Below are positions 32,084 through 43,412 of a stretch of DNA of 64,000 nucleotides, in pieces. The DNA is taken from contig CM039463.1 in assembly GCA_022414725.1 (NCBI GenBank), positions 37,470,816 through 37,534,815 on the forward strand, given 5' to 3'. Both the position numbers and the translations under genes were made by a program. The notes under the pieces are model-generated. The model had not been told where the DNA came from. It saw only the letters and a list, made by a program, of their open reading frames with translations, and ran no database searches. Source of the stretch: Microglena sp. YARC (lineage: Eukaryota; Chlorophyta; Chlorophyceae; Chlamydomonadales; Chlamydomonadaceae). Each line of letters begins with the position of its first letter. The stretch's first letter is position 1.

Positions 32084-34270
32084 ATGATGTACGCCGGTCT
32101 CGTCTTCGCCCAAGTGTGCACCTTCTGCGCCTACGTCGTGGTCACGGCCGGAGCTGGTGAGTGACGAGGACAAGGATGATGAGGAAGAGGATGATAACTT
32201 CATCCCAGTGCCCAACAGGACTCCTTTCTTCTGCATACTGTTGTTGCCCCGTGCCAAGAACCTTGCACATGTACGTGCACGTGCCCGCGCACGTACTCAG
32301 TACGTCGTTCTGACCCTCCGACCTTAACTGACCTCAACTGACCTGCTACCTACTGAGGCCATATACCATCATGCTGCACCCATGCACGCAATGTCCCTCA
32401 AGACTCTACTGAAATGCAACCCCGATCCCCTTTTACCATTTATGTGTCTGTTCCTGCCAGCACCCTCTGACACCCTCTACCACCATCTTCCAACCCGCAC
32501 CCCAACAAGCTCTCACTAACACACACCTACACCCTGCAATACTGCTATGACCTCCTGCCACCCGGCACCCATCCTGTAAGCACCCTCTGACCCGCACCCA
32601 TGTGCTACTATTGCTACTATTGTCCCCTACCCCCCTCTCATTGCTACTGTTGCCTCGTGTCCCCCTCATTGCCACTATTGCCCCCTGTTCCCTACTCATG
32701 TGGTACTACTTCTTTTTTTTCAAATCTGGAAGTGGGTTTTTCCTAGCTTACGGTTGTAGGCCTCCTCCAGGGACAGCGGTTTAGTGCTTTCTATAGCTTT
32801 TTATAGCTTCTTTCTATAGCGTTTATAGCTTCTTTCTATAGCGTTTTAGTGCTTTCTATAGCTTTTTATTTTATTTTTCTTCCTCCTTAGGAATGACACT
32901 GCCAAGGCGGTGTATGAGGAATACCGCATTGAGGTTGTCCAGGTGAGGGATTGTACCGCACTGAGTCTGTGCATGAGAAGTACCGCATTGAGGTTGTCCA
33001 GGTGAGGGATTGTACCGCATTGAGGCTGTGCATGAGAAGTACCGCATTGAGGTTGTCCAGGTGAAGGATTGTACCGCATTGAGGATGTGTATGAGGAGAA
33101 CCGCATTGATGTTGTCCAGGTGAGGGATTGTACCGCATTGAGGATGTGTGTGAGTAGCACCGCATTGGGGTTGTCCCCTGTGCAACGCAGTTTGAAGTTA
33201 CGGGAACCTTATCGTTTGATTGCTCTTGGGAAGGCTAACATGGTGGTTTTGTTTTCCCCGACCGCTACTGTACAACGCCACGATGAGATAGCATCCAAGC
33301 GCAATCACTCAAGATAGCATTGGCATGGCATGTCGCAGGCAGGGGCCATCCCTACCCTATCAGCTGGTGGGGTCTTCAGACTTTCAAAGGTGTAGAAAGT
33401 GCATGCATCAGCCTGTCTCACGTATAAAGTCAGTGATGATATCACCTTCACCTAAGTCAAATATCAACCTGTCTGTTATCATCACAAATCATAATCAAAC
33501 TGCCTGCTATCATCATAAATCATAAATCAAACTGATTGTAATCATCATCAATCAACCTGCCTGCTATAAACCATATATCAACCTGCCCGTAATCGTCATA
33601 AATCATAAATCGACCTGCCAGTTATAAACCATAAATCAACCCGCCTGTAATCATCATAAATCATAAATCAACCTGCCTGCTATAAACCATAAATCAACCT
33701 GCCTTTTATAAACCATAAATCAACCTGCCTGTCATCATCATAAATCAACCTGCCTGCCGTAAACCATATATCAACCTGCCTGTCATCATCATAAATCAAC
33801 CTGCCTGCCGTAAACCATATATCAACCTGCCTGCCGTAAACCATATATCAACCTGCTTGCCGTAAACCATATATCAACCTGCCTGCCGTAAACCATATAT
33901 CAACCTGCCTGCCGTAAACCATATATCAACCTGCCTGCCGTAAACCATATATCAACCTGCCTGCCGTAAACCATATATCAACCTGCCTGCCGTAAACCAT
34001 ATATCAACCTGCCTGCCGTAAACCATATATCAACCTGCCTGTCATCATCATAAATCAACCTGCATGTCATCATCATGACTCACACATCAACCTGCCTGTA
34101 ATCATCAGAAATCCTAAATCCTAAATACTCATACATACTTATTCCCCTTTATTTTCTGTCTGCGTGCTCTGTAGGCTGGCTTGATCATGGTGGGTATTGC
34201 TAACGGCTTCACGATCATCTTCTTGGGTCTCTATGATGATACAGCTGCAACCAGTGGAGATACACATGAC
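32084..34270 (+). CDS. Small membrane protein of unknown family, partial exons
   Basis: Three exon-like pieces. Exon 1, 32084-32156, starts at AAAATGATG and encodes a hydrophobic segment (MMYAGLVFAQVCTFCAYVVV) suitable as a membrane helix. Exon 2, 32891-32942, encodes NDTAKAVYEEYRIEVVQ before a GTGAGG donor. Exon 3, 34175-34270, encodes AGLIMVGIANGFTIIFLGLY, a second helix, then DDTAATSGDTHD before GTGAGA. Exons 2 and 3 join in phase. Exons 1 and 2 join in phase only if the donor is the GTGACG four bases downstream of the stronger GTGAGT, or if another exon lies between them. No later exon or stop codon was identified. The short two-helix layout recalls small subunits of membrane complexes, but I cannot name it. 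Both later exons have tandem edge copies downstream, as in the other genes here, which supports their being real exons. Confidence 0.55.
32910..33180 (+). repeat. Tandem copies of exon 2 edge (membrane protein gene)
   Basis: Five or six copies of a unit of about 60 bp containing TACCGCATTGAGGTTGTCCA, then GGTGAGGGATTG. The exon piece encodes YRIEVVQ directly before the donor. Donor-side multiplication in the intron after exon 2. Confidence 0.85.
33420..34135. repeat. CAACCTGCCTG minisatellite
   Basis: Units of about 28 bp (CAACCTGCCTGCCGTAAACC followed by ATATAT) with variants containing ATCATCATAAAT. It fills most of the intron before exon 3 of the membrane-protein gene. Confidence 0.9.
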
Positions 34271-34299
34271 GTGAGACCTGCTGTTATCTTGTAATGTAT

Positions 34300-34680
34300 A
34301 AAATACTATTTTTAGGTTTCTATGAAGATGTAGCTGCCACCAGTGGAGATAGCCACGAGGTGAGGCCAACTGTTGTCTCTTCAATATATCATATTATAAT
34401 ATACTAGATAAAATAATCATCTTCTTGGTTCTCTATGATAATGGTGCTGACACCAGTGGAGATAGCCAAGAGGTGAGGCTTGCTGTATTTTGTAATATGT
34501 CAAATCATATTCTTAGGTCTATATAATGATGGATCTGCAACCAGTAGAGATAGCCAAGAGGTGAGGCCTACTGTTGTTTTTTTGATATATCAAATTGCAG
34601 TATACTACATAAAATAATTATCTTCTTGGGTCTCTATGGTAATGGAGCTGACACCAGTGGAGATAGCCAAGAGGTGAGGT
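34300..34680 (+). repeat. Tandem copies of exon 3 edge (membrane protein gene)
   Basis: Four diverged copies ending near 34360, 34470, 34560 and 34673, each resembling CTTGGGTCTCTATGATGAT, then GCTGCAACCAGTGGAGATA and a GAGGTGAGG donor. They repeat the LGLYDDTAATSGD end of exon 3 with its splice site, followed by an AATATATCAAATTATA stub. Confidence 0.85.
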
Positions 34681-35617
34681 CAACTGTTGTATTTTTAATG
34701 CGTGTGTTTGCACAGTCCAGGGGTAGCCGAATAGGCGAAAGGACTTGCCAGACCTTAAAACAGGAAAGGCAGTTTAAGAAGCAAGCACTGGTGAACTGAA
34801 TTCCAACAAATCGTAAACGACGGGGGCCCGGAGTTTGTGCCATGCAGATTGTCTTTTAAATATATCAATTTGTCTGTCTTTCTATTGCCGTTCCAGATTT
34901 TGGAACGGCAGTTTCAACATGAAATTCATTTTTTTGCAACCTGTATGGCAGTTCCTGGTTTGCAAATGTAGTTAACACACCAGGCAAGTCGTAGATGTCA
35001 TCTCATTTTCAAATTGAAAGCTGGGTGATGGATGACGCATGGCTGTGTAAAAGTTACTCATGTGAGGCTATCATTGATCCAAATATGTGTCTATGCACCA
35101 TGTAGCTGGCCTGTGACGTACCTGCTTGCCTGTATCCCCTACCCGTACCTTTTATCACCATATACCTGTTTAGTGCACTATTTATTTTACTGCCCAAGAC
35201 GGCGAGCAGCCAAATTGCTGGCTGAAGCCATGTAAAGAAGTTCAAGTTAGTGCACTAACAGGTTCCCTGCACCCCACCCTTTGTCTTCACTCCACAATCC
35301 AGGAGACCGCTAGGCGGTTCAAGGGCGTTCAAGCAGCATAAAGCGTCCGCTTTCAGATTGTCCCTGCCTACTTAGAAGAAGTTGGTACATGCATCAGCAT
35401 GCGTCATTGGTACATGCGTCAGGACATTCGTCAACATCTGTCATTGCGCCTACTCTTTTGTAGGAGTGGCATCGCCATTCTAACTGAATCCTCGGTGTTG
35501 CTGGTTTGTGTCAGGAGACCCACCTGCTGGGGTAAAATTCCTTTCACAGCTTTACAAAAAATGCAGGCCGACGCGGTTTTAAACTGTCACACACCCTTAT
35601 ATATCTTGAAGATGTTT

Positions 35618-35918
35618 GCAAGCCTTAGCAATCCATAATCTTGTTGCCTGTGGCAAGTCAGATTTGTGCAAGCCTTAGCAATCGATAAGCTTGTTGCCTA
35701 TGGCAAGTCAGATTTTTGCAAGCCTTAGCAATCGATAAGCTTGTTGCCTGTGGCAAGTCAGATTTTTGCAAGCCTTAGCAATCGATAAGCTTGTTGCCTG
35801 TGGCAAGTCAGATTTTTGCAAGCCTTAGCAATCGATAAGCTTGTTGCCTGTGGCAAGTCAGATTTTTGCAAGCCTTAGCAATCGATAAGCTTGTTGCCTG
35901 TGGCAAGTCAGATTTTTA
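35618..35918. repeat. 50 bp tandem repeat, six copies
   Basis: Exact 50 bp period; the unit starts GCAAGCCTTAGCAATCGATA and ends GGCAAGTCAGATTTTT. The first copies carry a few substitutions and the rest are nearly identical. Confidence 0.97.
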
Positions 35919-36424
35919 GGAAGCTCACTAGTACAATATTGAAATTGAAATTGTTACATCCGTGTAATACAGTTACTCACAGGATGTAATGTTAAGGACA
36001 CCACAGCGTAAGCCGGAGCTAGCTATAGTCACCGTTAATACCAAACTCATTACTCAATTGGGAGGGATTGAATCATCTCCAGCCTAACATACCATGTTTT
36101 GTCATTCAAGGAAAGGGTTTGGCAAACTGCTTATGTAGACTGGGCTTGCAGTTTTGTACACAAGTGGATGCATCTGAATAAATCACATCACATGTATGTG
36201 ATCTACCTTGATGATTGATCAGCATTTATTTTATTTTATAAGTTGTGAAAGGACTTTCACCCCAGGCGGTGGGTCTCCTCACACAAACCAGCGACCCGGA
36301 GGATTCAATTCGAATTGCGTTGCCACTCCTACAATCAAGTATAACATCATAACATGAAATCTTCTGTTATAAAACATGAACTCCCCAAGTTCAAAAGAAA
36401 CATTGCTGCCAGGTTCCTCGCCAC

Positions 36425-37015
36425 GAAAGGATATGCTATATGAATATAGTGGAGGAATCTTTTCAAATGCCCTGCATACCTAGGGATATGTGTTGTATGA
36501 ATATAGTGGAGGAATCTTTAAGAATGCCCTGCATACCCAGGGATATGTGTTGTATGAATAAAGTGGAGGAATATTTTCGAATGCCCTGCATACTGAGGGA
36601 TATGTGTTGTATGAATTAAGTGTAGGAATATTTTCAAATGCCCTGCATACTGAGGGATACGTGTTGTATGAATACAGTGGAGGAATATTTTCGAATGCCC
36701 TGCATACTCAGGGATACGTGTTGTATGAATACAGAGGAGGAATCTTTTCGAATGCCCTGCATACTCAGGGATATGTGTTGTATGAATTAAGTGGAGGAAT
36801 ATTTTCAAATGCCCTGCATACTGAGGGATACGTGTTGTATGAATACAGAGGAGGAATCTTTTCGAATGCCCTGCATACTCAGGGATATGTGTTGTATGAA
36901 TTAAGTGGAGGAATATTTTCAAATGCCCTGCATACTGAGGGATACGTGTTGTATGAATACAGAGGAGGAATCTTTTCGAATGCCCTGCATACTCAGGGAT
37001 ATGTGTTGTTAGCGA
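36425..37015 (+). repeat. 60 bp tandem repeat, about ten copies, open in one frame
   Basis: The unit contains GGAGGAATCTTTTCGAATGC and CATACTCAGGGATATGTGTT. Because the period is a multiple of three, the plus strand has a 174-residue open frame (36604-37128) with a 20-residue repeat GGIFSNALHTQGYVLYEYR plus one residue. Two unit types alternate (GAATACAGAGG and GAATTAAGTGG) in the second half, suggesting a 120 bp higher-order unit. Coding is not supported by anything else. Confidence 0.9.
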
Positions 37016-37634
37016 TCGCCACTTTGCTTGGATCTGAGCAAGGAGAGAGGCTCTGCAGTCCCTATATTATTTGGCTTGAAATGTGTCGTGCAGATATGGA
37101 GGTCATACCATGGATCACCATCCAGTAGATCTTGACCCCCCTGCTGGTGAGCACCATACGGGGCCAAGGCAAGCAGGTGTTGAAGTGCTTTACTTGTAGC
37201 GGGGAGAGAAGCTCTGAAGTCTCCAGAGAAGTTAGGTTAAAACTTGAGCTGCAGATATGGATGGGGAGCAGTTATGGTGGTGGATGTGGCTGTCCAGATG
37301 CATAGATGTGGTAGATGCCGATGTGGTGGTTGTGGCGGATGTTGAGGAGGTGGGGAGGTGTAGGTGCAGGTGGTGGGGGTGCTGATGTAGGTGGTGGGGG
37401 TGCAGGTGTAGGTGGGGGTGGGGATAGTGGAGGTGGTGTGGTGAATGAGTGGACGTGGATCTGAATGTGAATATGTGGAGCTTCAGAATAGGTGGTAGCC
37501 TGCGCACGCATCGCTCCCAATACCAGGCGCCTGTGTGATCTGACACAATTTAAAAAACGCCTTAGTGAAATATCTCTGCCAGTGACGTCGACATGGAGTG
37601 ATGGCATCTCGACAGTGCCTGTCTTCAAAACTTT

Positions 37635-37900
37635 GCATTGGGTCGGCTTGGGGCTAGCTAGAAATGTAAGCTTTGCTGGAAGTGGGTTCTGCACACGAAT
37701 ACGCGCGAGGGGGTGGGGAGCGTGCGCGTTGCATGCACCATGCGCCCGCAAATCGTATCAGGCATATTTGCATGGGGTCGGCTCGGGGCTTATTATAAGT
37801 GGAAGCTATTCTGGAAGTGGGTTCTGCACACGAATACGTGCAAGGGGGTGGAGAGCGTGCGCGTTGCTTGCTCCATGCGCCCGCATGCGCCTGGAAATCA
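37635..37900. repeat. 135 bp tandem duplication upstream of R2
   Basis: Two copies, 37635-37769 and 37770-37900, sharing GGGTCGGCT, GGAAGTGGGTTCTGCACACG and GAGCGTGCGCGTTGC. They lie 150-420 bases before the R2 start codon and may be part of its promoter or 5' leader. Confidence 0.85.
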
Positions 37901-38055
37901 AACCAGAGTAGGGCTGCGCAACCGAACCCCAACCACTCCGAGTTCGTTTGAAAACTTGAAATTTCGAAGATAAATTCGCGCGACAGGTTTCACAGCATAG
38001 TTCGACTTCGCCCATTACCACAGACGTACCAACGAGACAGAACTTGAACTTTACC

Positions 38056-41000
38056 ATGGCCGTTCCTCAAGCCCGCGAGCCTTTCGGCATGCTGAAGAAT
38101 ATTGAAAATATGGCGCCTGCATCGCCTGCTAAGTCTGCCATGAAGAAAGAGCTTTTCACCAGCCCAGCCAAGAGGGTCGTTCCCGAGCCTCTGCTCGACG
38201 AGAATCCCGATCGATTCACGACTTTCCCCATTAAGTACGATGCTGGTAAGTTTTTGGTGCTTCCGGATGCTACTTGCGAGACGCCACTTCCGTTGTTCTG
38301 AGACCAGTTGCATAACACGTTGCTTCGTGCTGCCCGCAGTCTGGGAGATGTACAAGAAGGCACAGGCTTCTTTCTGGACTGGTAAGCGAGTGTGAATCCA
38401 TTCCCTGATGGTATCTTTGAAAATATCTTGCATCCCTAGAATTGTAGCTCCACCCTGTCTTGTTGCAGTTAAATTGTAATGTTGCATGGTCGTTCAGCCA
38501 ACTCTGGGCTGCTCACAATTTTCCAATTCCAGGTCCCCTAGTGCGATACCCACGAGGAGATACGGAACGAGGAATGTTTTTATTATAAGCGGATTCGAAC
38601 CCATCACTGGGATGCGAAGACCATGCATGCCCCGATTTACCACTTCTAAGGCCCTTCTTGTTGGAAGTAACCTCCTCGTGAAGAAATGCCAGGTCCCTCG
38701 TTATGCGCCTAGGCATGCATGCACACCACCCATGCATGAATCGCCCATGCATAAATCGCCCCTTCCTTTAATCCAATTCCACTTGTCCTGCCTGTTCGCG
38801 TTTCTCTCCTCCGTAACTTGATACACCCGATTGACCTCGCTTGACTCTTTCTTCCTTCCCCTGCCTTTTCTCGCAGCCGAGGAGGTGGATCTGTCAGACG
38901 ACATCAAGTTCTGGGACAAGCTCTCGGACAATGTAAGTTCCCATCGATTGTCTCGTCATGCTATTTAATCGCAGCGAGACATGCGCTTACCTCAACTCAA
39001 TTTGGCCCCGCAGGAGCGTTACTTCATCAGCAACGTGCTTGCCTTTTTCGCCGCCTCCGACGGAATCGTGAACGAGAACCTCGCTGGCCGTTTCATGCGC
39101 GAGGTCCAGATCCCCGAGGTGAGCTTTTTCCCCTGCGAGGAGACTGGGAGGGCTGATGTAACTGAACGAGACCATGCCCTCGTCCTGTCTGTGCAAGAGA
39201 TGCACTCCTAGCATGTGTCAATGGGTCTAGATGCACCAAGGTCTATTGACACTCAATTAACCTCATGCCTCAATTTTTGTTGATTAAGAAGCAGCATATC
39301 TCTTACAGTCTGCCTCTAATCTGTGGATGCATCGTATTATTTACTGACTGCCTACCTTTCAGCAAGGTTAAGGAGCTTTCTTTCTTTCCTCCTTTCCTTT
39401 CCTCTTTCCTGTATATCTTCTATTCACCAAAATGCCGGCGTATTTTGTATTTTGGTGTCCTATCCTCCATATAATTTACCCAATAATTATGCACTGCTCA
39501 AGGCTCCCCAAAAATATGCTTGGTTCTCCTGCATATGGGCCCATCCTGCATTTAGATATCATAACGTCTACATCACCACCTCATGCTACACAATCCCTAA
39601 CACTACCTGATACTACCCAACTCAACCTAACACTACTTAATACTGCCTAACAATCCCTAGCACTACCTAACAGTACACAATTCCGATAATGTGAACACGC
39701 AGGCAAGGTCATTCTATGGTTTCCAGATTGCCATTGAGAACATTCATTCAGGTGAGTCCGGATTGTTTTTTCCTCTACCTACACCGATCGATATCTGAGA
39801 CCCCGTTTTGGCCAAACCGTCCGCTGCCTAATTCGAGATCCAAGTGAGTTATAATTGGCAGAGCCCCCCCTCCTGGGGGGCGGGAGCTTCCCGATTCATC
39901 CCGTTGTCAATTTGATCGACCGACAGACCGACCAAAAAATGAAGCATCAGCCAACTAACTGGCTTCGGTCAGTTCCATCGTTGCCACCTGTCGTTCCGCT
40001 TCCAACACACTCCGCCAATTTTCCGCGTCGCCATCGACGCTGCATATGACTTGTTTTCCTCGCCTTCCCCATATCTTACCCATCTAAACCATTGAGATTG
40101 TTTAACACCTTCCAGGATGATAGACACCATTGAGGTGAAATCTATACATTTGATGTCGAAATCTATGTATTTGATGGCAAACACAGAAGGGGTTCGATAA
40201 CAAAATGGAGGTTCACAGGATAGATGGTCCTGGAGGTGGACGAACACCACAGAACTGTGGACAAACATCATGAAGATTTATGTTAACGGCCACCATTACC
40301 TGACCTCTCAACTACTCTCTGCATCTTGGCTATGTCGACACTGCAAGCCTCCTCACTAAATTGTGTTACATTTACATTTCTGCACAATGGCTTTGTTGAA
40401 AATTCAAGCCTCACTAAATTTGATTAAATTTCTGTTAACGGCCACCCTTGCCTGACCTCTCAACCGCTCTCTGCATCATGTTGACGATGCAAGCCTCCTC
40501 AATAAATTCTGTTACGTTTAAATTTTTGCATCATGGCTATGTTGACAATGCAAGCCTCCACACTAAATTCTGTTACATTTAAATTTCTACATCACGGCCA
40601 AGTTGACAATGCAAGCAACCTCACTAAGTTCTGTTAACTTTCTGTTAACGGCCACTCTTACCTGACCTCTCAACTGCTCTCTGCATCATGTTGTCTATGC
40701 AAGCCTCCTCACTAAATTCTATCAAGTTTCTGTTGCATGCAGAGATGTACAGTCTGCTGATTGATTCATACATCAAGGATGCTAGTGAGAAGCATCGTCT
40801 GCTTCATGCTATTGATACTGTACCTTGTGTGAAGAGGAAGGCAGACTGGGCTCTAAAGTGGATTGACAGGTAAGCCTTTCCCTTTGAACGACTGAACTTG
40901 TGTTGAAGCTTGTAATACACTAGTAGTAAAGCTGGATCTGTTGAAGTAGAGCAAAATCGACTCCAATCAACTCAATTAAAGCAAATTTAAGTTAAGTATA

Positions 41001-43106
41001 GTCAATTCAATTATAGTCATTAAAATCAAGTCAATCAAAGTCACATACAGCCACATTAGCGGACAACAATTTCCACTCTGTCTGCAGTGGACGTGCTGCA
41101 CCCTTTCCACAGGTTCCCACAAACACCTTGCTGATTCCACCTTGTTGCTGATTCTACTGTCTACTGTCCACCTTGGTTGTCCACCTGTTTCTATCCACCT
41201 TGTTATTGATTCTACTGTCTACTTTCCACCTTGGTTGTCCACCTTGGTATTGATTATACTGTCTACTGACCACCTTGTGGTCCACCTGTTTCTGTCCACC
41301 TTGTTGCTGATTCTACTGCAGTGCATGCCCGGCTGTGCCCCATGTGCAGTGCTCTACCAGCGAAGCATGCAATGATATTTGTAGGCCTGCCTAACAACAT
41401 AGCATGTTCTTAGGCAGCAAATCAATTTTCCGCCTCCCCTCTTTTTCCTTTTTTCCGCCTTCCCTTCTTTCTTTTTCGTATCTGAAGCTTGCCATACCTC
41501 ACCTTTCTCTATAGCTCTGAGAGCTTTGGTGAGCGCCTGGTGGCCTTTGCTGCTGTTGAGGGAATCTTCTTCTCTGGAAGCTTCTGCTCCGTATTCTGGC
41601 TGAAGAAGCGCGGACTCATGCCTGGACTCACCTTCTCCAACGAGCTCATCTCCAGGGATGAGGGACTCCACTGCGACTTTGCCTGCCTGCTCTACAGGTA
41701 CAGTTGCAAGCATAGCTTTTCTTTCATGACTAGTAGTTTTTCTTTTCAGCTAGTAGCAGTAGCTTCAGGCAGCTCCCTGAGCCAGCCACTGGGCTCAGCC
41801 TCAAGATCCCAACAGTATTGGACAGATGACTTTTCCAGATGCATTATGTTGCTATAGGTTGGGATGGGAAGTAAGCTAGGGGCTGCCTAGAAGCTGCTGC
41901 TTGTAGCGCACAAGAAAAAATATGGTTGCAAGCACTCATGTGTGAATTGCTGATGCTTGTTCTGTGGTTACAGCATCTGTAAGTGGGTGGGTCCTGGCTT
42001 CTTGCTTGTCCTTTCCCCTGACCTATCTTCTGCTGGGCAACCTGGTTCCCAATAGCCCCTTGGTTCATTTTTGCTTATTCTGTTCTGCATCCACTTTGGC
42101 TTATTCTGCTCTGTAACCTGTCCAGTACAGTACCTTCCCTGCACTGTCAAGTACTGTATCTGCCCAGTACAGTACATGCCCGGTACAGTCCAGTTCCCGT
42201 CTAGCACAGTAGGTACTGTACTAGACGGTAGTACAGTCACTGTTCAGGTAGTACCTGGGGCGGGGCTAGAGCAAACTTACGGCGACCATGGCTAGAGCAA
42301 TTTTGGAGGTACCATGGCTAAAGCAGTCTTGGAGCTACCGTGGCCAAGGCCGAGGCACAGCTATGACCTGGCATGTCCAAAGATCTCTCCATGCAGGTCC
42401 ATTAGGAATCTAGCTTTGTCAAATGCCATGACTCAGTAAGCGCCACATGTGTCCCTTCTCATTCCACATCTATGTCTCAACCGCTGAATGACTTACTTAC
42501 TTCCTCTGCAGGTGCAGCCATGAACATGCACCTGATCCTGCACCTGCCCTACCTTGTTGAGCCATGTGATCACCAGATCTTCTGTCTTTTGCTCTACATT
42601 TCCAACGCTGTTTTCAATTTCTGCCTTACTGACTGTCTGACTGACTTGGTCTTGAGAATGGCAGTGAGAATTAATATCTGTCAATCCACTGAAATCCTAG
42701 CAGCCTGGCATGCAACAAGTCTGCCATGCACCCAACTGACATCTTCCCTGTCCCCCACTACAGCATGCTGACTACCAAGCTAGACAAGGCCCGATTGTCT
42801 TCCATCATTGAGGAGGCAGTCACTATCGAGAAGGAGTTTGTGACTGAATCACTTCCGGTTGATCTCATTGGTATGAACAGTAAGCTCATGACGCAGTACA
42901 TTGAGTTCGTAGCGGACCGGCTGCTGATTGCCCTTTGTAATGACAAGGTGTACAACACGGTCAACCCTTTTGATTGGATGGAGATCATTTCATTGCAAGG
43001 GAAGACCAACTTCTTTGAGAAGCGAGTAGGGGAGTACCAGAAGTCTGGTGTCATGGCTGGCCTCAACAGCAAGTTGCACCAGTTCAACATGGATGAGGAC
43101 TTCTAG
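38056..43106 (+). CDS. RNR2: Ribonucleoside-diphosphate reductase small subunit (R2), 8 exons
   Basis: R2 holds the di-iron centre and tyrosyl radical of class Ia ribonucleotide reductase, which with the R1 subunit makes dNTPs in the cytosol. Exons: 38056-38245, 38340-38381, 38877-38932, 39014-39118, 39703-39751, 40743-40869, 41515-41697 and 42764-43106, all GT-AG and in phase, 1095 bases, 364 residues. All metal ligands are present: Asp112 (FAASDG), Glu143 and His146 (IENIHS), Glu205 (VEGIFF), Glu239 and His242 (DEGLHC), with the radical Tyr150 (SEMYS). [32 protein letters not shown] and ADRLL are typical of eukaryotic R2, and the tail FNMDEDF matches the R1-binding C-terminal peptide. The start is the ATG at ACCATGG; an upstream in-frame TTG is not used. 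Introns are far shorter (81-1066 bp) than in UTP23. Confidence 0.97.
39590..39680. repeat. CTAACACTAC-type tandem repeat in R2 intron 4
   Basis: Degenerate 9-11 bp units (CCTAACACTAC, CTTAATACTGC, CCTAGCACTAC) close to the acceptor of exon 5. Confidence 0.75.
39855..40060 (-). repeat. Dispersed repeat family A, copy 4 (in R2 intron 5)
   Basis: The reverse complement of the family A landmarks, including GGGGGGCGGGAGC, CGTTGCCACCTGTCGTTCCG and GCCATCGACGCTGCATATGA. It lies within intron 5 of the R2 gene and adds about 200 bp. Confidence 0.6.
40270..40730. repeat. Tandem repeat in R2 intron 5
   Basis: Three to five diverged copies of a unit containing CTGACCTCTCAAC, TCTCTGCATCATG, GACAATGCAAGCCTCCTCAC and TAAATTCTGTTA. 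The last copy ends just before the TTGCATGCAG acceptor of exon 6, so the amplified sequence is the acceptor side of the intron, without exon bases. Confidence 0.8.
41125..41320. repeat. CCACCTTGTTGCTGATTCTACTG repeat in R2 intron 6
   Basis: Four diverged copies of a unit with GCTGATTCTACTGTCTACTG and CACCTTGGTTGTCCACC. Confidence 0.85.
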
Positions 43107-43400
43107 AGCTGCGTTTAAAACAGGTGTCATTGCTGTCATCAACAGAGCTGGTGTCATGGCTGGCCTGCGTTTATAGCTGGTGTCAAGGCTGGTCTGCGGT
43201 TAGAGCTGGTGTCATTGCTGGCATCAACAGAGCTGGTGTCAAGGCTGGCCTGCGGTTAGAGCTGGTGTCATTGCTGGCATCACCAGAGCTGGTGTCATGG
43301 CTGACCTGCGTTCATAGCTGGTGTCATGGCTGTCATCAACAGAGCTGGTGTCATGGCCGACCTGCAGTTATAGCTGGCATCATCAGCAAGTTGCACCAGT
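43107..43400 (+). repeat. Tandem copies of the R2 terminal coding end
   Basis: Directly after the R2 stop codon, a unit of about 60 bp derived from the last exon (GGTGTCATGGCTGGCCTCAA, encoding GVMAGLN) recurs about seven times. A later fragment at 43380-43412 repeats AGCAAGTTGCACCAGTTCAA, then AATGGATGAG, encoding SKLHQFKMDE. A further trace, TTTCTAGAGCTGCGT, is at 43613-43627. These copies are out of the coding frame and fall in the 3' untranslated region or beyond. Confidence 0.85.
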
Positions 43401-43412
43401 TCAAAATGGATG

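Larger units (their letters stand above)
34681..37634. other. Repeat-rich stretch upstream of the R2 gene
   Basis: Contains a 'CAGTCCAGGGGTAG' dispersed repeat (34715-34780), a copy of the GTGGCATCGCCATTCTAACT repeat (35455-35560) and an inverted copy (36240-36335), six copies of a 50 bp unit (35618-35918), about ten copies of a 60 bp unit (36425-37015) and a GGTGGGGGTGC tract (37300-37440). No exon was identified with confidence. Confidence 0.5.

Noticed and set aside
38044..38055. Upstream in-frame start for R2
   Set aside because: The upstream codon is TTG; the ATG at 38056 has a better context (ACCATGG) and gives a normal R2 N-terminus.
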